Shown here: positions 15,921-24,863 of the stretch, piece after piece
Position numbering within the stretch: the stretch's first letter is position 1
Layout of the letters: each line of letters begins with the position of its first letter
Origin: Maricaulis sp048270095
GTDB lineage: Bacteria; Pseudomonadota; Alphaproteobacteria; Caulobacterales; Maricaulaceae
Reading direction: 5' to 3'
NCBI RefSeq assembly: GCF_048270095.1
Contig: NZ_JBLWTL010000016.1
Coordinates: 1-64,000 of the forward strand
Length of the DNA stretch: 64,000 bases
Position numbers and translations under genes: made by a program
Notes under the pieces: generated by a model
What the model saw: the letters and a program-made list of their open reading frames with translations, nothing else
The model's database searches: none
Told to the model about the DNA's origin: nothing

Positions 15921-17603
15921 TTACTCGGATTGATCGCCATAGAGATTGCCGAAGAAGCTGTCCGCATTCCAGGCCGGACGCTCATCGCTATCAGCGATTT
16001 CGCGGGCGATCAGATAATTGATATTGGCAAATTTGGCGCCCTGTTCGAACAGAACCTCCAGTTCACCATCGAGCTGATCTGTCTGGCGGTGATAATGGGT
16101 GTTGAGAAAGCCCATGAAGCCTTCGCCCTCGTCCCAGCGCGGATCCGGCGAGGAGAAGCCGGTCATCAGGAAGAGGGAGGGGACGCCCTCGCGCACGAAA
16201 TTATAATGGTCCGAGCGCACGAAGAGGGATTGTTGCGGGATTGGATCGGGGCTGACAGCAATATCCATTCGCGCCGCCGCGCGTGCTGCGATCGGACCGA
16301 GATTGGAATGATCGGCACCGAAGGCGATGACATCATCGAATTCATACACGATCACAGGCATGTCGAGATTGACATTGGCGACCATGGCTTCGGCCGGAAC
16401 GGTCGGGTTTCTGGCGAAATGCTCGGAGCCCAGCAGGCCCTTTTCCTCACCGGCCAGCGCCACGAACAGGACCGAACGCCGCGGCGTGCCCTGTTCGATG
16501 AAGGCCCGCGCTGTTTCCAGCATGACCGCGACGCCGGAGGCATTGTCGACGGCGCCATTGCAGATCTGGTCGGCATCATCGCTCGAGCGGCAGGCTCCGC
16601 GGCCCCGCATAGCGTCATGGATGGAACCGATATGATCCAGGTGAGCCGTCAGCACGACGACTTCATCCGCCAGGGCCGGGTCGTTGCCCCGCAGCATGCC
16701 GACGACATTCGGTGCCGTGAACGGCTCGGATATCGTGCGCTGGCGCATCGTCACAGTGTGCGGCAGATCGAAAGTGGGGAAGCTGGCGCCGTCTTCCGTT
16801 GACATCGCAGCCTGAACGTCAGCCAGGCTCATGGGCGCATCGTCAAACAGGCTGGCGCCAAGATCAGCGTTGACACTGGCGCTGACTGTGACTGCGTCAT
16901 AGCCCGATGGCCCGGTGGCGGTGGTCAGCTGGACTGCGGGCAGCGAGAAATAATTCCCGGCGAAGCCGGCGACCTGCTCTTCTGTCCATGCGGTCAGCGA
17001 GATCATTCCGACTGCGCCATGCGCGGCGGCGACCTCGAGCTTGGTCCGGCCGGAGATGTGATGCGCGCGTTCTTCGGTCGGGAAGCCATCGGGCACCCCG
17101 TTCATCACGACGACAATCTTGCCGGCCGCATCGATGTCCGCATAGTCATCATGGTCGCGATTGGCCGCCGAGACGCCATAGCCGACAAAGACCAAGGGGG
17201 CCGTGACCTCGGATTCGAGCACGGCGGGATTGGAGCCGATCAAGGCCTGGCGCCCGATTTCAGCCTCGATGCCGTCAATCGCCAGATAGGCGGAATCGAG
17301 GTCGGCGCGCACATCCTGCAGCGGGACCTGCGCATAATAGCCGCCATTATCGCCTGCCGGTTCCAGCCCGAGCAATTGCATCTGGGCGGCGACATAATTG
17401 GCGGCGATTTCATAACCATCGGTGCCGACATCGCGGCCCTGCAGGTAATCTGAAGCGAGGAAGCGGATATGCGCTTCGATATTTCCGCTGAGGACATTCG
17501 GCATGAATTCGGCGGGCGTTTCGATGGCGCTGTCGACAGGTGTATCGGTCGGGCCGCAGGCGACAAGCGCAAGACTGGCCAATGCAGGTGCCAGGAATTT
17601 CAT
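15921..17603 (-). CDS. M28 family peptidase with PA domain, lipoprotein
   Basis: 560 residues from MKFLAPALASLALVAC, a lipoprotein signal with cleavage before Cys16. A protease-associated (PA) insert occupies roughly residues 110-260 (PLVFVGYGVSAANRDHDDYADIDAAG and following). The M28 catalytic part shows HLDHIG, NGAVDNASG, LAGEEKGLLGS, NVNLDMP and the C-terminal HYHRQTDQ, so all zinc ligands are intact. It is probably an envelope aminopeptidase for peptide scavenging, like the shorter relative at 969-1970. The ATG at 17603 follows GGGGAGG; the long upstream in-frame extension covers a divergent gene and is not real. It is monocistronic and has its own terminator. Confidence 0.9.
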   Translation of the reverse strand: MKFLAPALASLALVACGPTDTPVDSAIETPAEFMPNVLSGNIEAHIRFLASDYLQGRDVGTDGYEIAANYVAAQMQLLGLEPAGDNGGYYAQVPLQDVRADLDSAYLAIDGIEAEIGRQALIGSNPAVLESEVTAPLVFVGYGVSAANRDHDDYADIDAAGKIVVVMNGVPDGFPTEERAHHISGRTKLEVAAAHGAVGMISLTAWTEEQVAGFAGNYFSLPAVQLTTATGPSGYDAVTVSASVNADLGASLFDDAPMSLADVQAAMSTEDGASFPTFDLPHTVTMRQRTISEPFTAPNVVGMLRGNDPALADEVVVLTAHLDHIGSIHDAMRGRGACRSSDDADQICNGAVDNASGVAVMLETARAFIEQGTPRRSVLFVALAGEEKGLLGSEHFARNPTVPAEAMVANVNLDMPVIVYEFDDVIAFGADHSNLGPIAARAAARMDIAVSPDPIPQQSLFVRSDHYNFVREGVPSLFLMTGFSSPDPRWDEGEGFMGFLNTHYHRQTDQLDGELEVLFEQGAKFANINYLIAREIADSDERPAWNADSFFGNLYGDQSE

Positions 17604-17823
17604 GGAGGCCTCCCCTAAGCTCGGTGATTGTTGGCGCGGACTATAGCGGGCGAAGGTCTGGGCACAATGTGGGCGGATGTTAATTATCCGTGAGGTGGGC
17701 GAGGGCCGCGCGCCGAGCCGGCCATGACAGGTGTCACGGGCGATGCGTGACGCCTGTGTCTGCCGGTCGGCGGGGCCGGGCGGCAAGGTGAGGGCATATT
17801 CACGGCAAGGAACGGACCTCATC

Positions 17824-18396
17824 ATGACCGATTTGAAACAGACCATCGACCACGAACGCAAACGCTTCTGCGTTGCCGCAGGCGGCGGGATCTCCCTGCC
17901 GGTCGCCGGCGCGATCTGCTGGACCGCCGGCGGTATTGCCGGTTTCTTTCTGGACGCGCCCGACTGGGCCTTTGCGGCAGCCGCGGGCTCGGGTGTGATC
18001 TTCCCGCTCGGCATCCTGTTGCAAGGCCCGTTGCGCTCGCCCTTCATGAAAGCGAAATCGCCGCTCTCGGGCATCACGACGGCGGCGATCATTGCGATCA
18101 ATCTGCTCTGGCCGATCCATTTCCTGCTGATCGGGGGCTTCCCGGAGGCGGCGCCGCTCAGCCTGGCCATCGGGATGAGCTTGCACTGGCCCATTATCGG
18201 CTGGTCCTATGCCAGCCGGGTCAGCCTGGTGCATGCGCTGGTGCGCGTCGCTGCCGTCACGGCGATCTGGATCGGTTTCCCTGAATTGCGGCTGACAGGC
18301 ATTCCGTTTGTTGTCGCGGGCCTCTACCTTCTCGCCGCGGCAGGCTTGCGCTGGGAAACGGTGCGCTTTCGTCGGCAATTGGCGCTGGACGCGTGA
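17824..18396 (+). CDS. multi-pass membrane protein, possible accessory to the downstream sensor kinase
   Basis: 190 residues, starting MTDLKQTIDHERKRFC, with about six hydrophobic segments and a basic C-terminus (RWETVRFRRQLALDA). It resembles uncharacterised membrane proteins of the DUF7010 kind; I cannot assign a function from motifs. It lies 27 nt upstream of a histidine kinase and response regulator on the same strand, so it is probably in their operon and may be part of the signal-input or output side. ATG at 17824 was preferred because the earlier in-frame stretch is non-hydrophobic and Cys/Arg-rich. Confidence 0.65.
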   Translation: MTDLKQTIDHERKRFCVAAGGGISLPVAGAICWTAGGIAGFFLDAPDWAFAAAAGSGVIFPLGILLQGPLRSPFMKAKSPLSGITTAAIIAINLLWPIHFLLIGGFPEAAPLSLAIGMSLHWPIIGWSYASRVSLVHALVRVAAVTAIWIGFPELRLTGIPFVVAGLYLLAAAGLRWETVRFRRQLALDA

Positions 18397-18423
18397 CGTG
18401 TGCGGGGCGGGAGACCTGAAGCA

Positions 18424-19512
18424 ATGACAAACCGGACACTCGCCCTGCTTTCGCCCAACCGGCCCTGGTTGCACCTGGTCTATCTCGGCTTTTTCTTCTT
18501 TGGCTGGCTTTATACGGCCCCGACGCCGACGCAGGCCGCGCTGTCACTGGCGGCGATGGCGCTCTTCATCGCGGCTTATGTCTTCACATTGCGCCGCGGC
18601 GACTGGACGGTCTATCTGGCGGCGCTGGGGGCGGTGACGTTGAGCTTTGCCCTCCTGCCGGTCAATATGGGCGGTGCGGTCTATCTGGTCTTCGCCGCTG
18701 CGATGCTGGGCTGGCTGCCCGGAACGCGGCTGCGCAATGCCGGGCTTGGCCTCTTGGTCTTGCCGCTGGCGATAGCGGTCTGGCAGTTTGCGCTTCCCCT
18801 CTATGCCGCGATTGCGGTCGGCCTGCTCGGCATGCTGGCCGCCGGCGGCGCCATGATGGGGGCGAGACGCCAGAGCCAGGACGCGACCGCCCAAGAACGC
18901 CAGGTGCGTGCAGCCGCCAATGCGGCGGAGGCGGAGCGGCAGCGCATCGCCCGCGATCTGCACGACCTGCTCGGTCATACCCTCTCGGTCGTTGCTCTGA
19001 AGGCCGATCTGGCGACGCGGTTGTTCGATGCCGACCCGGACCGGGCGCGCGGCGAACTGGCCGAGATCCAGAGCATTTCGCGCCAGGCCCTGGCCGAGGT
19101 GCGTGAGGCGGTGACCGGCCTGCGCGAGCGCGGCCTCGCGGCGGCCGCCGATGAAGCGTGCCAGCGTCTGCGTGCCGCCGGGCTCAAGGTCTCAACCGAC
19201 CTCGATGCCGAAGGCCTTCCCGCCGCCCAGGCCACGGCCCTGGCGATGGTCGTGCGCGAGGCGGCGACCAATATCCTGCGCCATGCGGAGGCCGGTCAGG
19301 CCAGCATCGCGCTGACCCGTACGGACCATGGGGTCGAGCTGAGGATTGGCGATGATGGGCGTGGCGGCGCCCGCATCGGGGCTGGCGGGCTGGGCGGTCT
19401 GGCGGCGCGGCTGCTGGCCCTGTCCGGCGAACTCATCGTGCAGGACGGGCCCGGCGCGCGCGGCTGCGTGGTCATCGCGCGCTTGCCAACCAGAGGAGCG
19501 ACCGATGCTTAA
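18424..19512 (+). CDS. NarL-family sensor histidine kinase (HisKA_3, DesK-like)
   Basis: 362 residues. About five to six transmembrane helices occupy residues 10-150. A linker of Gln/Ala/Glu-rich coiled-coil type follows, then the HisKA_3 box RQRIARDLHDLLGHTLS with the phospho-acceptor His180, and a compact HATPase with the N box REAATNILRHAE and G box IGDDGRGGARIG. The signal is probably sensed in or at the membrane, as in DesK, but this is inference from topology. Its last 8 nt overlap the start of the response-regulator gene, so the two are translationally coupled. Confidence 0.88.
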   Translation: MTNRTLALLSPNRPWLHLVYLGFFFFGWLYTAPTPTQAALSLAAMALFIAAYVFTLRRGDWTVYLAALGAVTLSFALLPVNMGGAVYLVFAAAMLGWLPGTRLRNAGLGLLVLPLAIAVWQFALPLYAAIAVGLLGMLAAGGAMMGARRQSQDATAQERQVRAAANAAEAERQRIARDLHDLLGHTLSVVALKADLATRLFDADPDRARGELAEIQSISRQALAEVREAVTGLRERGLAAAADEACQRLRAAGLKVSTDLDAEGLPAAQATALAMVVREAATNILRHAEAGQASIALTRTDHGVELRIGDDGRGGARIGAGGLGGLAARLLALSGELIVQDGPGARGCVVIARLPTRGATDA

Positions 19513-20107
19513 ACTCGTCCTGGCCGAAGACCAGACCCTGTTGCGCGAAGCGCTGGTCAGCCTGCTCGGGCTGGAAAACGACCTGGAGATCGCCGGCGCC
19601 GCCGCCAATGGCCGCGAGGCGCATGACCTGGTGCGCCGGCACGATCCCGACGTGGTCATCACCGATATCGAAATGCCCGACATGACGGGGCTGGAACTCG
19701 CGGCCCTGCTCAAGCGCGACGGATCTCGTGCCCGGGTGCTGATCGTCACCACCTTTGATCGTCCCGGCTATCTCCGCCGTGCGCTCGAGGCGGGCGTTGC
19801 CGGTTTCATCATGAAGGACGGGCCATCCGCCAATCTCGCCGATGCCGTGCGCCGCATTGCGGCTGGAGAGCGGGTGATCGCCCCGGAGCTGGCCGAGCGG
19901 GCCTGGAGCGAAACCGATCCGCTCAGCGATGCCGAACGGCGTCTCCTGCGCCTGGCTGAAGCGGGACTGGAAAGCCCTGCCATGGCCGAGGCGACCGGGT
20001 TGGCGCGCGGGACGGTACGCAATTATCTGCACAGTGCGATCAGCAAGCTGGGCGCCGCCAACCGGATCGAGGCGGCGCGTCTGGCCCGCGCCAAGGGCTG
20101 GCTCTAA
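19505..20107 (+). CDS. NarL/FixJ-family response regulator
   Basis: 200 residues. The receiver domain has the acidic pair in LAEDQTLLR, the phospho-acceptor Asp54 in VVITDIEMPD, the Thr switch in VTTFDRPGYL and the Lys in FIMKDGPSA. The C-terminal LuxR-type helix-turn-helix (residues about 140-200) reads LSDAERRLLRLAEAGLESPAMAEATG followed by TVRNYLHSAISKLGAANR. It should bind DNA after phosphorylation by the upstream kinase. The most similar known arrangement is DesK-DesR, which controls membrane lipid desaturation. No desaturase is nearby, so the regulon is unknown. Confidence 0.9.
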   Translation: MLKLVLAEDQTLLREALVSLLGLENDLEIAGAAANGREAHDLVRRHDPDVVITDIEMPDMTGLELAALLKRDGSRARVLIVTTFDRPGYLRRALEAGVAGFIMKDGPSANLADAVRRIAAGERVIAPELAERAWSETDPLSDAERRLLRLAEAGLESPAMAEATGLARGTVRNYLHSAISKLGAANRIEAARLARAKGWL

Positions 20108-20114
20108 CGCCCGG

Positions 20115-20579
20115 TCAATCTTGCGCCGCCAGCGCGGCCGCCACCGAGGGCAGCACCGAATAGTGCGCCTTGAAAATTTCCGTCATTCGCGCGGGCTTGC
20201 CGGTCGAGAGCTGGAAACAGACGACCTTGGTCAAGGCGCGGAACACCGTTGCCCCGTCTGCCACGCGGACGAATTGATAGCGCCGCTCGGCGCGCAGGCG
20301 GCCGTCTGACTTCGAGATCCAGACCGCGCAGTCCAGCGCGTCGCCCTCGCGGACATGGCCGAGATAATCGGCTTCGGTGCGGATGATGGCGATGCCGCGA
20401 TCATCGGCCTCGCAGACCGCGCGGGAAAATCCCTTTGAGGCCCAGTGCGTCCAGGCGGCGGCATCGGCCCATTCCAGATAGCGCGCATTATTGGCATGAC
20501 CAAAATCATCGATATCGGCGGCGACAACCTTGATGCGGTGGATATAGGGATCAGGCAAATCCCACTGGACATCGCTCAT
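20115..20579 (-). CDS. acyl-CoA thioesterase, YbgC/4HBT hotdog fold
   Basis: 154 residues from MSDVQWDLPDPYIHRIKV. It shows the 4-hydroxybenzoyl-CoA thioesterase-like pattern: DIDDFGHANNARYLEWADAAAWTHW, with the catalytic Asp position in the D-x-x-G-H-x-N motif, and RTEADYLGHVREGDALDC. It hydrolyses acyl-CoA thioesters; the chain length is not readable. Its ATG overlaps the sfsA stop by one base (TGATG), so translation is coupled to sfsA. It converges with the response regulator, 7 nt apart. Confidence 0.82.
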   Translation of the reverse strand: MSDVQWDLPDPYIHRIKVVAADIDDFGHANNARYLEWADAAAWTHWASKGFSRAVCEADDRGIAIIRTEADYLGHVREGDALDCAVWISKSDGRLRAERRYQFVRVADGATVFRALTKVVCFQLSTGKPARMTEIFKAHYSVLPSVAAALAAQD

Positions 20580-21283
20580 CAACTCAACTCCACGCTCATC
20601 GAATGGGTAATCGCGATGCCCGCCGGCGTCACCTCGCAGCGATAGGCGAGGATCTCGACCCCGGCCTTGTGCGCGGCGCGCAGGGCTTCGCCATAGACCG
20701 GGTCGGTATCGTCGGCCGGACGCAGCCTTGTGCAATCGCTGCGCTGGACGATGAAGAGCTGGACAGCGCGCTCGCCGGCGAGCGCCTTGGCGGACAACTC
20801 GCCCAGATGCTTGGTGCCGCGGCTGGTGACGCCGTCGGGGAATTCGGCCAGGCCGGGCTGGCGCATCCAGTGGACATTCTTGACCTCGACCCAGCAGGGC
20901 GGGCGGTGATCGCTTTCAAGCAGAAGGTCAATGCGGGAATTATCACCATATTTCACTTCGCGTCGCAGCGAGCTATAGCCGCCAAGTTCGGCAAGAATAC
21001 CGGAATGGACCGCTTCTTCCGCCAACTCATTGGCCCGGCCGGGCAGGGCACCGATCAAAGTGTCCTGCGCCTCGACGATCTCCCAGGTGAATTTGAGTTT
21101 GCGCTTGGGATTGTCGGCACGCGACAGCCAGACGCGCAAACCGGCGTCCTTTATCCCGGCCATGGCGCCGGTATTGGCGCAATGCGCGGTCACGACCTCG
21201 CCGTCCGACAGTTCGACATCGGCGAAGAAGCGCTTATAGCGCGAGACCAGTCGGCCCTCGATCAGCGGCGTGGCAAATTTCAT
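20579..21283 (-). CDS. sfsA: SfsA family DNA/RNA-binding protein
   Basis: 234 residues from MKFATPLIEGRLVSRYKRFFADVEL. It has the OB-fold-like N-terminus, AHCANTGAMAGI, and a nuclease-like core with Asp/Glu/Lys residues in DNSRIDLLLE and CWVEVKNVHWM, then RGTKHLGEL. SfsA was first described in E. coli as a stimulator of maltose fermentation. Its fold suggests a nuclease; the physiological role is unresolved. The start at 21283 follows AGGAG; longer readings run into intergenic sequence. It leads a two-gene unit with the thioesterase. Confidence 0.93.
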   Translation of the reverse strand: MKFATPLIEGRLVSRYKRFFADVELSDGEVVTAHCANTGAMAGIKDAGLRVWLSRADNPKRKLKFTWEIVEAQDTLIGALPGRANELAEEAVHSGILAELGGYSSLRREVKYGDNSRIDLLLESDHRPPCWVEVKNVHWMRQPGLAEFPDGVTSRGTKHLGELSAKALAGERAVQLFIVQRSDCTRLRPADDTDPVYGEALRAAHKAGVEILAYRCEVTPAGIAITHSMSVELS

Positions 21284-21347
21284 CGCTTGGCATTCTCCTG
21301 TTGAGCCACCTATACCCGAGGCAAAGCGGGAAACGAGGTTGAATCTC

Positions 21348-22130
21348 ATGGGCAAGACATCGGGTGTGACGGCGGCCGTGGTGCTGATTGGCGATGAGGT
21401 CCTCTCCGGCCGGACCCAGGACAAGAACCTGCAGCAAATCGCGCAATTCCTGGCGCCGCTGGGGATTAATGTCGTCGAGTGCCGCACCATTCCCGATGAT
21501 GCCGCCATGATCGCCGATACAGTGAACACGCTGCGCGCCCGGGTCGATTACGTCTTTACCACAGGCGGGATCGGCCCGACCCATGACGATATTACCGCCG
21601 ACAGTATCGCTTTGGCCTTTGGTGTCGCGATCGATGTCCGTCATGATGCGCTCGAGGTGATCGAGCACTGGTATGCCAGGACCGGGACGCCGCTGACCGA
21701 GAGCCGCAAGCGCATGGCGCGCATTCCCGACGGCGCCTCGCTGATCATCAATCCGGTGACCGGAGCGCCGGGCTTCCAGATCGGCAATGTCTTCGTGATG
21801 GCCGGTGTGCCCTCGATCACCCGCGGCATGCTCGAAGATGTCGCCCACCGTCTCCATGGCGGCGCCGTCACCCGGTCGCGATCGGTCAAGGCTGACAATC
21901 TGCGCGAAGGCGATATCGCCCTGCCGCTCGGCGAGATGCAGAGCCGATATCCGCAGGTCTCGATCGGCAGCTATCCCTATTTCCTCGAGGTCAAGGACGG
22001 GGAGGTCAAACGCGGCACACATTTGGTGGCACGCGCCACGGATGATGCGGCGCTGGACGCCGTGATCAACGAGATCGCCGCCCTGGTGGCGTCACTGGGC
22101 TTTGACGGGCGCATCGATCCGCAGGACTGA
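21348..22130 (+). CDS. molybdopterin-binding (MoCF) domain protein, CinA-N-like
   Basis: 260 residues from MGKTSGVTAAVVLIGDEVLSGRTQDKN. It contains the MoCF/MoaB fold with TTGGIGPTHDDITADSIA, as found in the N-terminal half of CinA and in stand-alone competence/damage-inducible A proteins. Alphaproteobacteria usually have this short form without the C-terminal nicotinamide-mononucleotide deamidase domain, as here. The role may be pyrophosphatase activity on ADP-ribose-like nucleotides, by analogy. It is divergent from sfsA, with 64 nt between starts. Confidence 0.85.
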   Translation: MGKTSGVTAAVVLIGDEVLSGRTQDKNLQQIAQFLAPLGINVVECRTIPDDAAMIADTVNTLRARVDYVFTTGGIGPTHDDITADSIALAFGVAIDVRHDALEVIEHWYARTGTPLTESRKRMARIPDGASLIINPVTGAPGFQIGNVFVMAGVPSITRGMLEDVAHRLHGGAVTRSRSVKADNLREGDIALPLGEMQSRYPQVSIGSYPYFLEVKDGEVKRGTHLVARATDDAALDAVINEIAALVASLGFDGRIDPQD

Positions 22131-22260
22131 GGCGCCATGCCTTTGTTCAGTGTGGCGCGGGGATGAACAAGCGCGCCTTGAGATCGCCCCTATCTTGCCT
22201 TGCCTCCGATCAATTCATGCGTGCAAATGCTGCAGCTGGGAACGGGAAGGGGAGACAGAC

Positions 22261-24057
22261 ATGACTCGGAATTTGAAGATGGGCACCGCGCTTGCGGCGC
22301 TGGTGGCCGCTACCTCTATACAGTCGGCACCGATGGCGCTGGCGCAGGACGAGGCCGCCAAGCAGGAACAACTCAATGCCATACCGGCCGCTTGCCGCAA
22401 TCGCGGTCAGGGGGGCTATGGAGTGGATGAGATTGTCGTAACCGGTACGCGGATCGCCGGCGCGGTGCAGGCAGAAGCGCCACTCAATGCCGTTCCGCCG
22501 CCCCCGCCGCCTCCGCCCCCGGCCACGACGGGCCGGACGGCGATGTTGGCCGCGCCACTCGAACAGAATATGCGCGGCTATGCCCCTCTGCCCATGAGCC
22601 CGCCCCCCGGCGCGGTCGACCGCGAGCGCTATGAGCATGTCGAGCTCAACACGGTGCATGCGACCGCCGACGAGCCGGTCTCGACCTTTTCCATCGATGT
22701 CGATACGGCGAGTTATGCTGTCGTGCGTGACTATCTCAATGATTGCACCTTGCCGCCCCAGGATGCGGTGCGTATCGAGGAGATGGTCAATTATTTCGAT
22801 TATGATTACGCGCTGCCGGACAGTCTCGACGAGCCGTTTGCGACGCGGGTGCAGGTCACGCCCAACCCGTGGAATGCGCAGACCCAGCTGATGCATGTCT
22901 CGGTGCAGGGCTATGAGATGGTGGCCGAGGAACGGCCGCGCTCCAATCTTGTCTTCCTGATTGATGTCTCCGGTTCGATGAATTCGCCCGACAAACTGCC
23001 GCTGGCCGTGCAGGCGATGCATTTGCTGGTCGACGAACTCGATCCCGACGACACCGTCGCCATCGTTGTCTATGCCGGTGCGGCCGGTGCCGTGCTGGAG
23101 CCGACACGGGCGCGCGATTCGCGTCAGATTCATGAGGCGCTCGACCGGCTGAGTGCCGGCGGCTCGACCGCTGGCGGCGCCGGCCTGGCGCTGGCCTATG
23201 ACCTGGCCGAGCGCAATTTCGACGAGGACGCCGTCAATCGCGTCATGCTTTTGACCGATGGCGATTTCAATGTCGGCGTCACCCGGGATGAGCGTCTGGA
23301 AGATTTCGTCGCCCGCAAGCGCTCCAGCGGCATCTACCTGTCGGTGATGGGGTTTGGCCGCGGCAATTATAACGACCAGATGATGCAGACCATTGCCCAG
23401 GCCGGCAATGGTACTGCGGCTTATATCGACAGCCGCGCCGAGGCCCGGCGCATGTTGGTCGAGGAAAGCTCGAGCGCCCTGTTTCCGATCGCCAATGACG
23501 TCAAGATCCAGGTCGAGTTCAATCCGGCGCGTGTCGCCGAATACCGTCTGATTGGCTATGAAAGCCGCATGCTCGAACGGGCCGATTTCAACAATGATGC
23601 GGTTGACGCCGGCGAGGTCGGGTCCGGTCATGCCGTGACCGCCATCTATGAGATCGCGGCACCGGGTTCGGAAGGCGCTCTGCTCGACCCGCTGCGTTAT
23701 GGCGCTGCGTCGCCGGCACCGGCCGATATCTCGACGGAATACGGCTTGTTGCGCCTGCGCTATAAACAGCCCGGCGAGGATGAGAGCCGTCTGATCGAAC
23801 ACGTGATCACGGCGCAGGATGCCGTCGCCGATTTTGCCGCAGCCGATCAGGAGACCCGCTTCTCGATCGAGGTCGCCGGCTTCGCGCAAATGCTGCGCGG
23901 TGACCCCTATATCCGTGAGGGCTATGGCTATGACGAGATCCTCGACCAGGCCAGCGCGGCGCTGGGGCCGGATGAATATGGCCACCGCGATGAATTCCTC
24001 GAACTGGTCCGCATCGCGCGCTATGCCGCCGATGCTGATGGCCAGAAGGTGGATTAG
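22261..24057 (+). CDS. von Willebrand factor A-domain protein with DUF3520 tail
   Basis: 598 residues. A signal peptide (MTRNLKMGTALAALVAATSIQSAPMALAQ) is followed by a low-complexity stretch that includes DEIVVTGTRIAG (56-67) and nine consecutive prolines (79-87). The VWA region follows: a preceding YfbK-type N-domain (VSTFSIDVDTASYAVVRDYLN), then the MIDAS motif DVSGSMN and TDGDFNVG, then a DUF3520-type C-terminus ending HRDEFLELVRIARYA. VWA proteins bind ligands through Mg2+; this subgroup is exported and of unknown role. The EIVVTG motif is otherwise typical of TonB-dependent receptor N-termini. It is a single gene with a GGGGAG-type leader. Confidence 0.85.
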   Translation: MTRNLKMGTALAALVAATSIQSAPMALAQDEAAKQEQLNAIPAACRNRGQGGYGVDEIVVTGTRIAGAVQAEAPLNAVPPPPPPPPPATTGRTAMLAAPLEQNMRGYAPLPMSPPPGAVDRERYEHVELNTVHATADEPVSTFSIDVDTASYAVVRDYLNDCTLPPQDAVRIEEMVNYFDYDYALPDSLDEPFATRVQVTPNPWNAQTQLMHVSVQGYEMVAEERPRSNLVFLIDVSGSMNSPDKLPLAVQAMHLLVDELDPDDTVAIVVYAGAAGAVLEPTRARDSRQIHEALDRLSAGGSTAGGAGLALAYDLAERNFDEDAVNRVMLLTDGDFNVGVTRDERLEDFVARKRSSGIYLSVMGFGRGNYNDQMMQTIAQAGNGTAAYIDSRAEARRMLVEESSSALFPIANDVKIQVEFNPARVAEYRLIGYESRMLERADFNNDAVDAGEVGSGHAVTAIYEIAAPGSEGALLDPLRYGAASPAPADISTEYGLLRLRYKQPGEDESRLIEHVITAQDAVADFAAADQETRFSIEVAGFAQMLRGDPYIREGYGYDEILDQASAALGPDEYGHRDEFLELVRIARYAADADGQKVD

Positions 24058-24064
24058 CGTGTCT

Positions 24065-24114
24065 CGGATCGCTCAGGATAGCTGGCCTCTGGTTCAACTG
24101 TCCTGGGCGATCGA
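24065..24114. terminator. imperfect hairpin between VWA gene and metalloprotease-like gene
   Basis: GGATCGCTCAGGATAG pairs with CTGTCCTGGGCGATCG (two wobble or mismatch positions) across an 18-nt loop. It lies between convergent genes. No T run, so a bidirectional terminator is only probable. Confidence 0.4.
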
Positions 24115-24157
24115 TGCCTTTGAGACGGGTTGATCGGGGGGCTTGCTGCAGGCCGCC

Positions 24158-24709
24158 CTAGCCGACAGCGCAACTATTCCCGCTCGGTCGCAGCTGAGGG
24201 TAGACGGCGCCAAGCCTGGCCTCGAAGGCATAGCCTGCCTCGATCCTGCAACCCGCCTTGCAAGGGGTGTATTGGCAATCGCCCTTGTCAGAATCATACC
24301 GGCAATAGCTCTTCGACAGGCGCTTGGCGTGACGCGCCCAATGCACCATTTCATGCATGGCGGTGACGACGATGATGTCGGCAACTCCCATATTGCCGTG
24401 CTCTTCTTGGTGATTGCGCAGGTATGGCCCGGGCGTTTCGAAGGCGTTGATGAGTGCCATGTCGAGGGTGACAAACTTGCTCTCGTTGGCGTCGAACCGG
24501 CCCAATGTTCCTGCCCCCAGGCCCCGGATACGCAGTCTGGGCAAGGTGCGCGGGCTAAATGCGGCAGCGGTTTCCCGGGCATCCAGACCGGAGACGGCGC
24601 TGAAGGCCTGCAGGACTTGAGGCTCAGTCTGTCGAAAATTGACCAGCGCCTTTTCCAGCATCGCCATGGCGCCGCCGAATTCGCCTCTCAGAGTCTTGCT
24701 AATCAGCAT
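24158..24709 (-). CDS. HExxH metalloprotease-like protein of unknown function
   Basis: 183 residues if translation starts at the ATG at 24709 (MLISKTLRGEFGG); the start is uncertain because no good ribosome site is seen. The central helix VVTAMHEMVHWARHAKR contains a HEMVH zinc-binding and catalytic motif, and a following EAGYAFEARLG could give the third ligand Glu. Four Cys in YCRYDSDKGDCQYTPCKAGC lie just after it. No signal peptide is evident. It resembles metallopeptidase domains seen in polymorphic toxins, but only in general layout. It is divergent from the lipoprotein gene at 24864. Confidence 0.6.
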   Translation of the reverse strand: MLISKTLRGEFGGAMAMLEKALVNFRQTEPQVLQAFSAVSGLDARETAAAFSPRTLPRLRIRGLGAGTLGRFDANESKFVTLDMALINAFETPGPYLRNHQEEHGNMGVADIIVVTAMHEMVHWARHAKRLSKSYCRYDSDKGDCQYTPCKAGCRIEAGYAFEARLGAVYPQLRPSGNSCAVG

Positions 24710-24863
24710 TCTATGGCCCCCGTCCGATGCCCCGTCCGGCGTCTCGTCTTTCCGTCCGCCGCGAAATACCAATCAAAAATAGCGAAAAGAAATTTTGCAG
24801 ACAAGGATAGGCATGAACATTGGTGGTGTGTATGCTGCCGCCGGGGCTATCAGGGGTTGCGAG

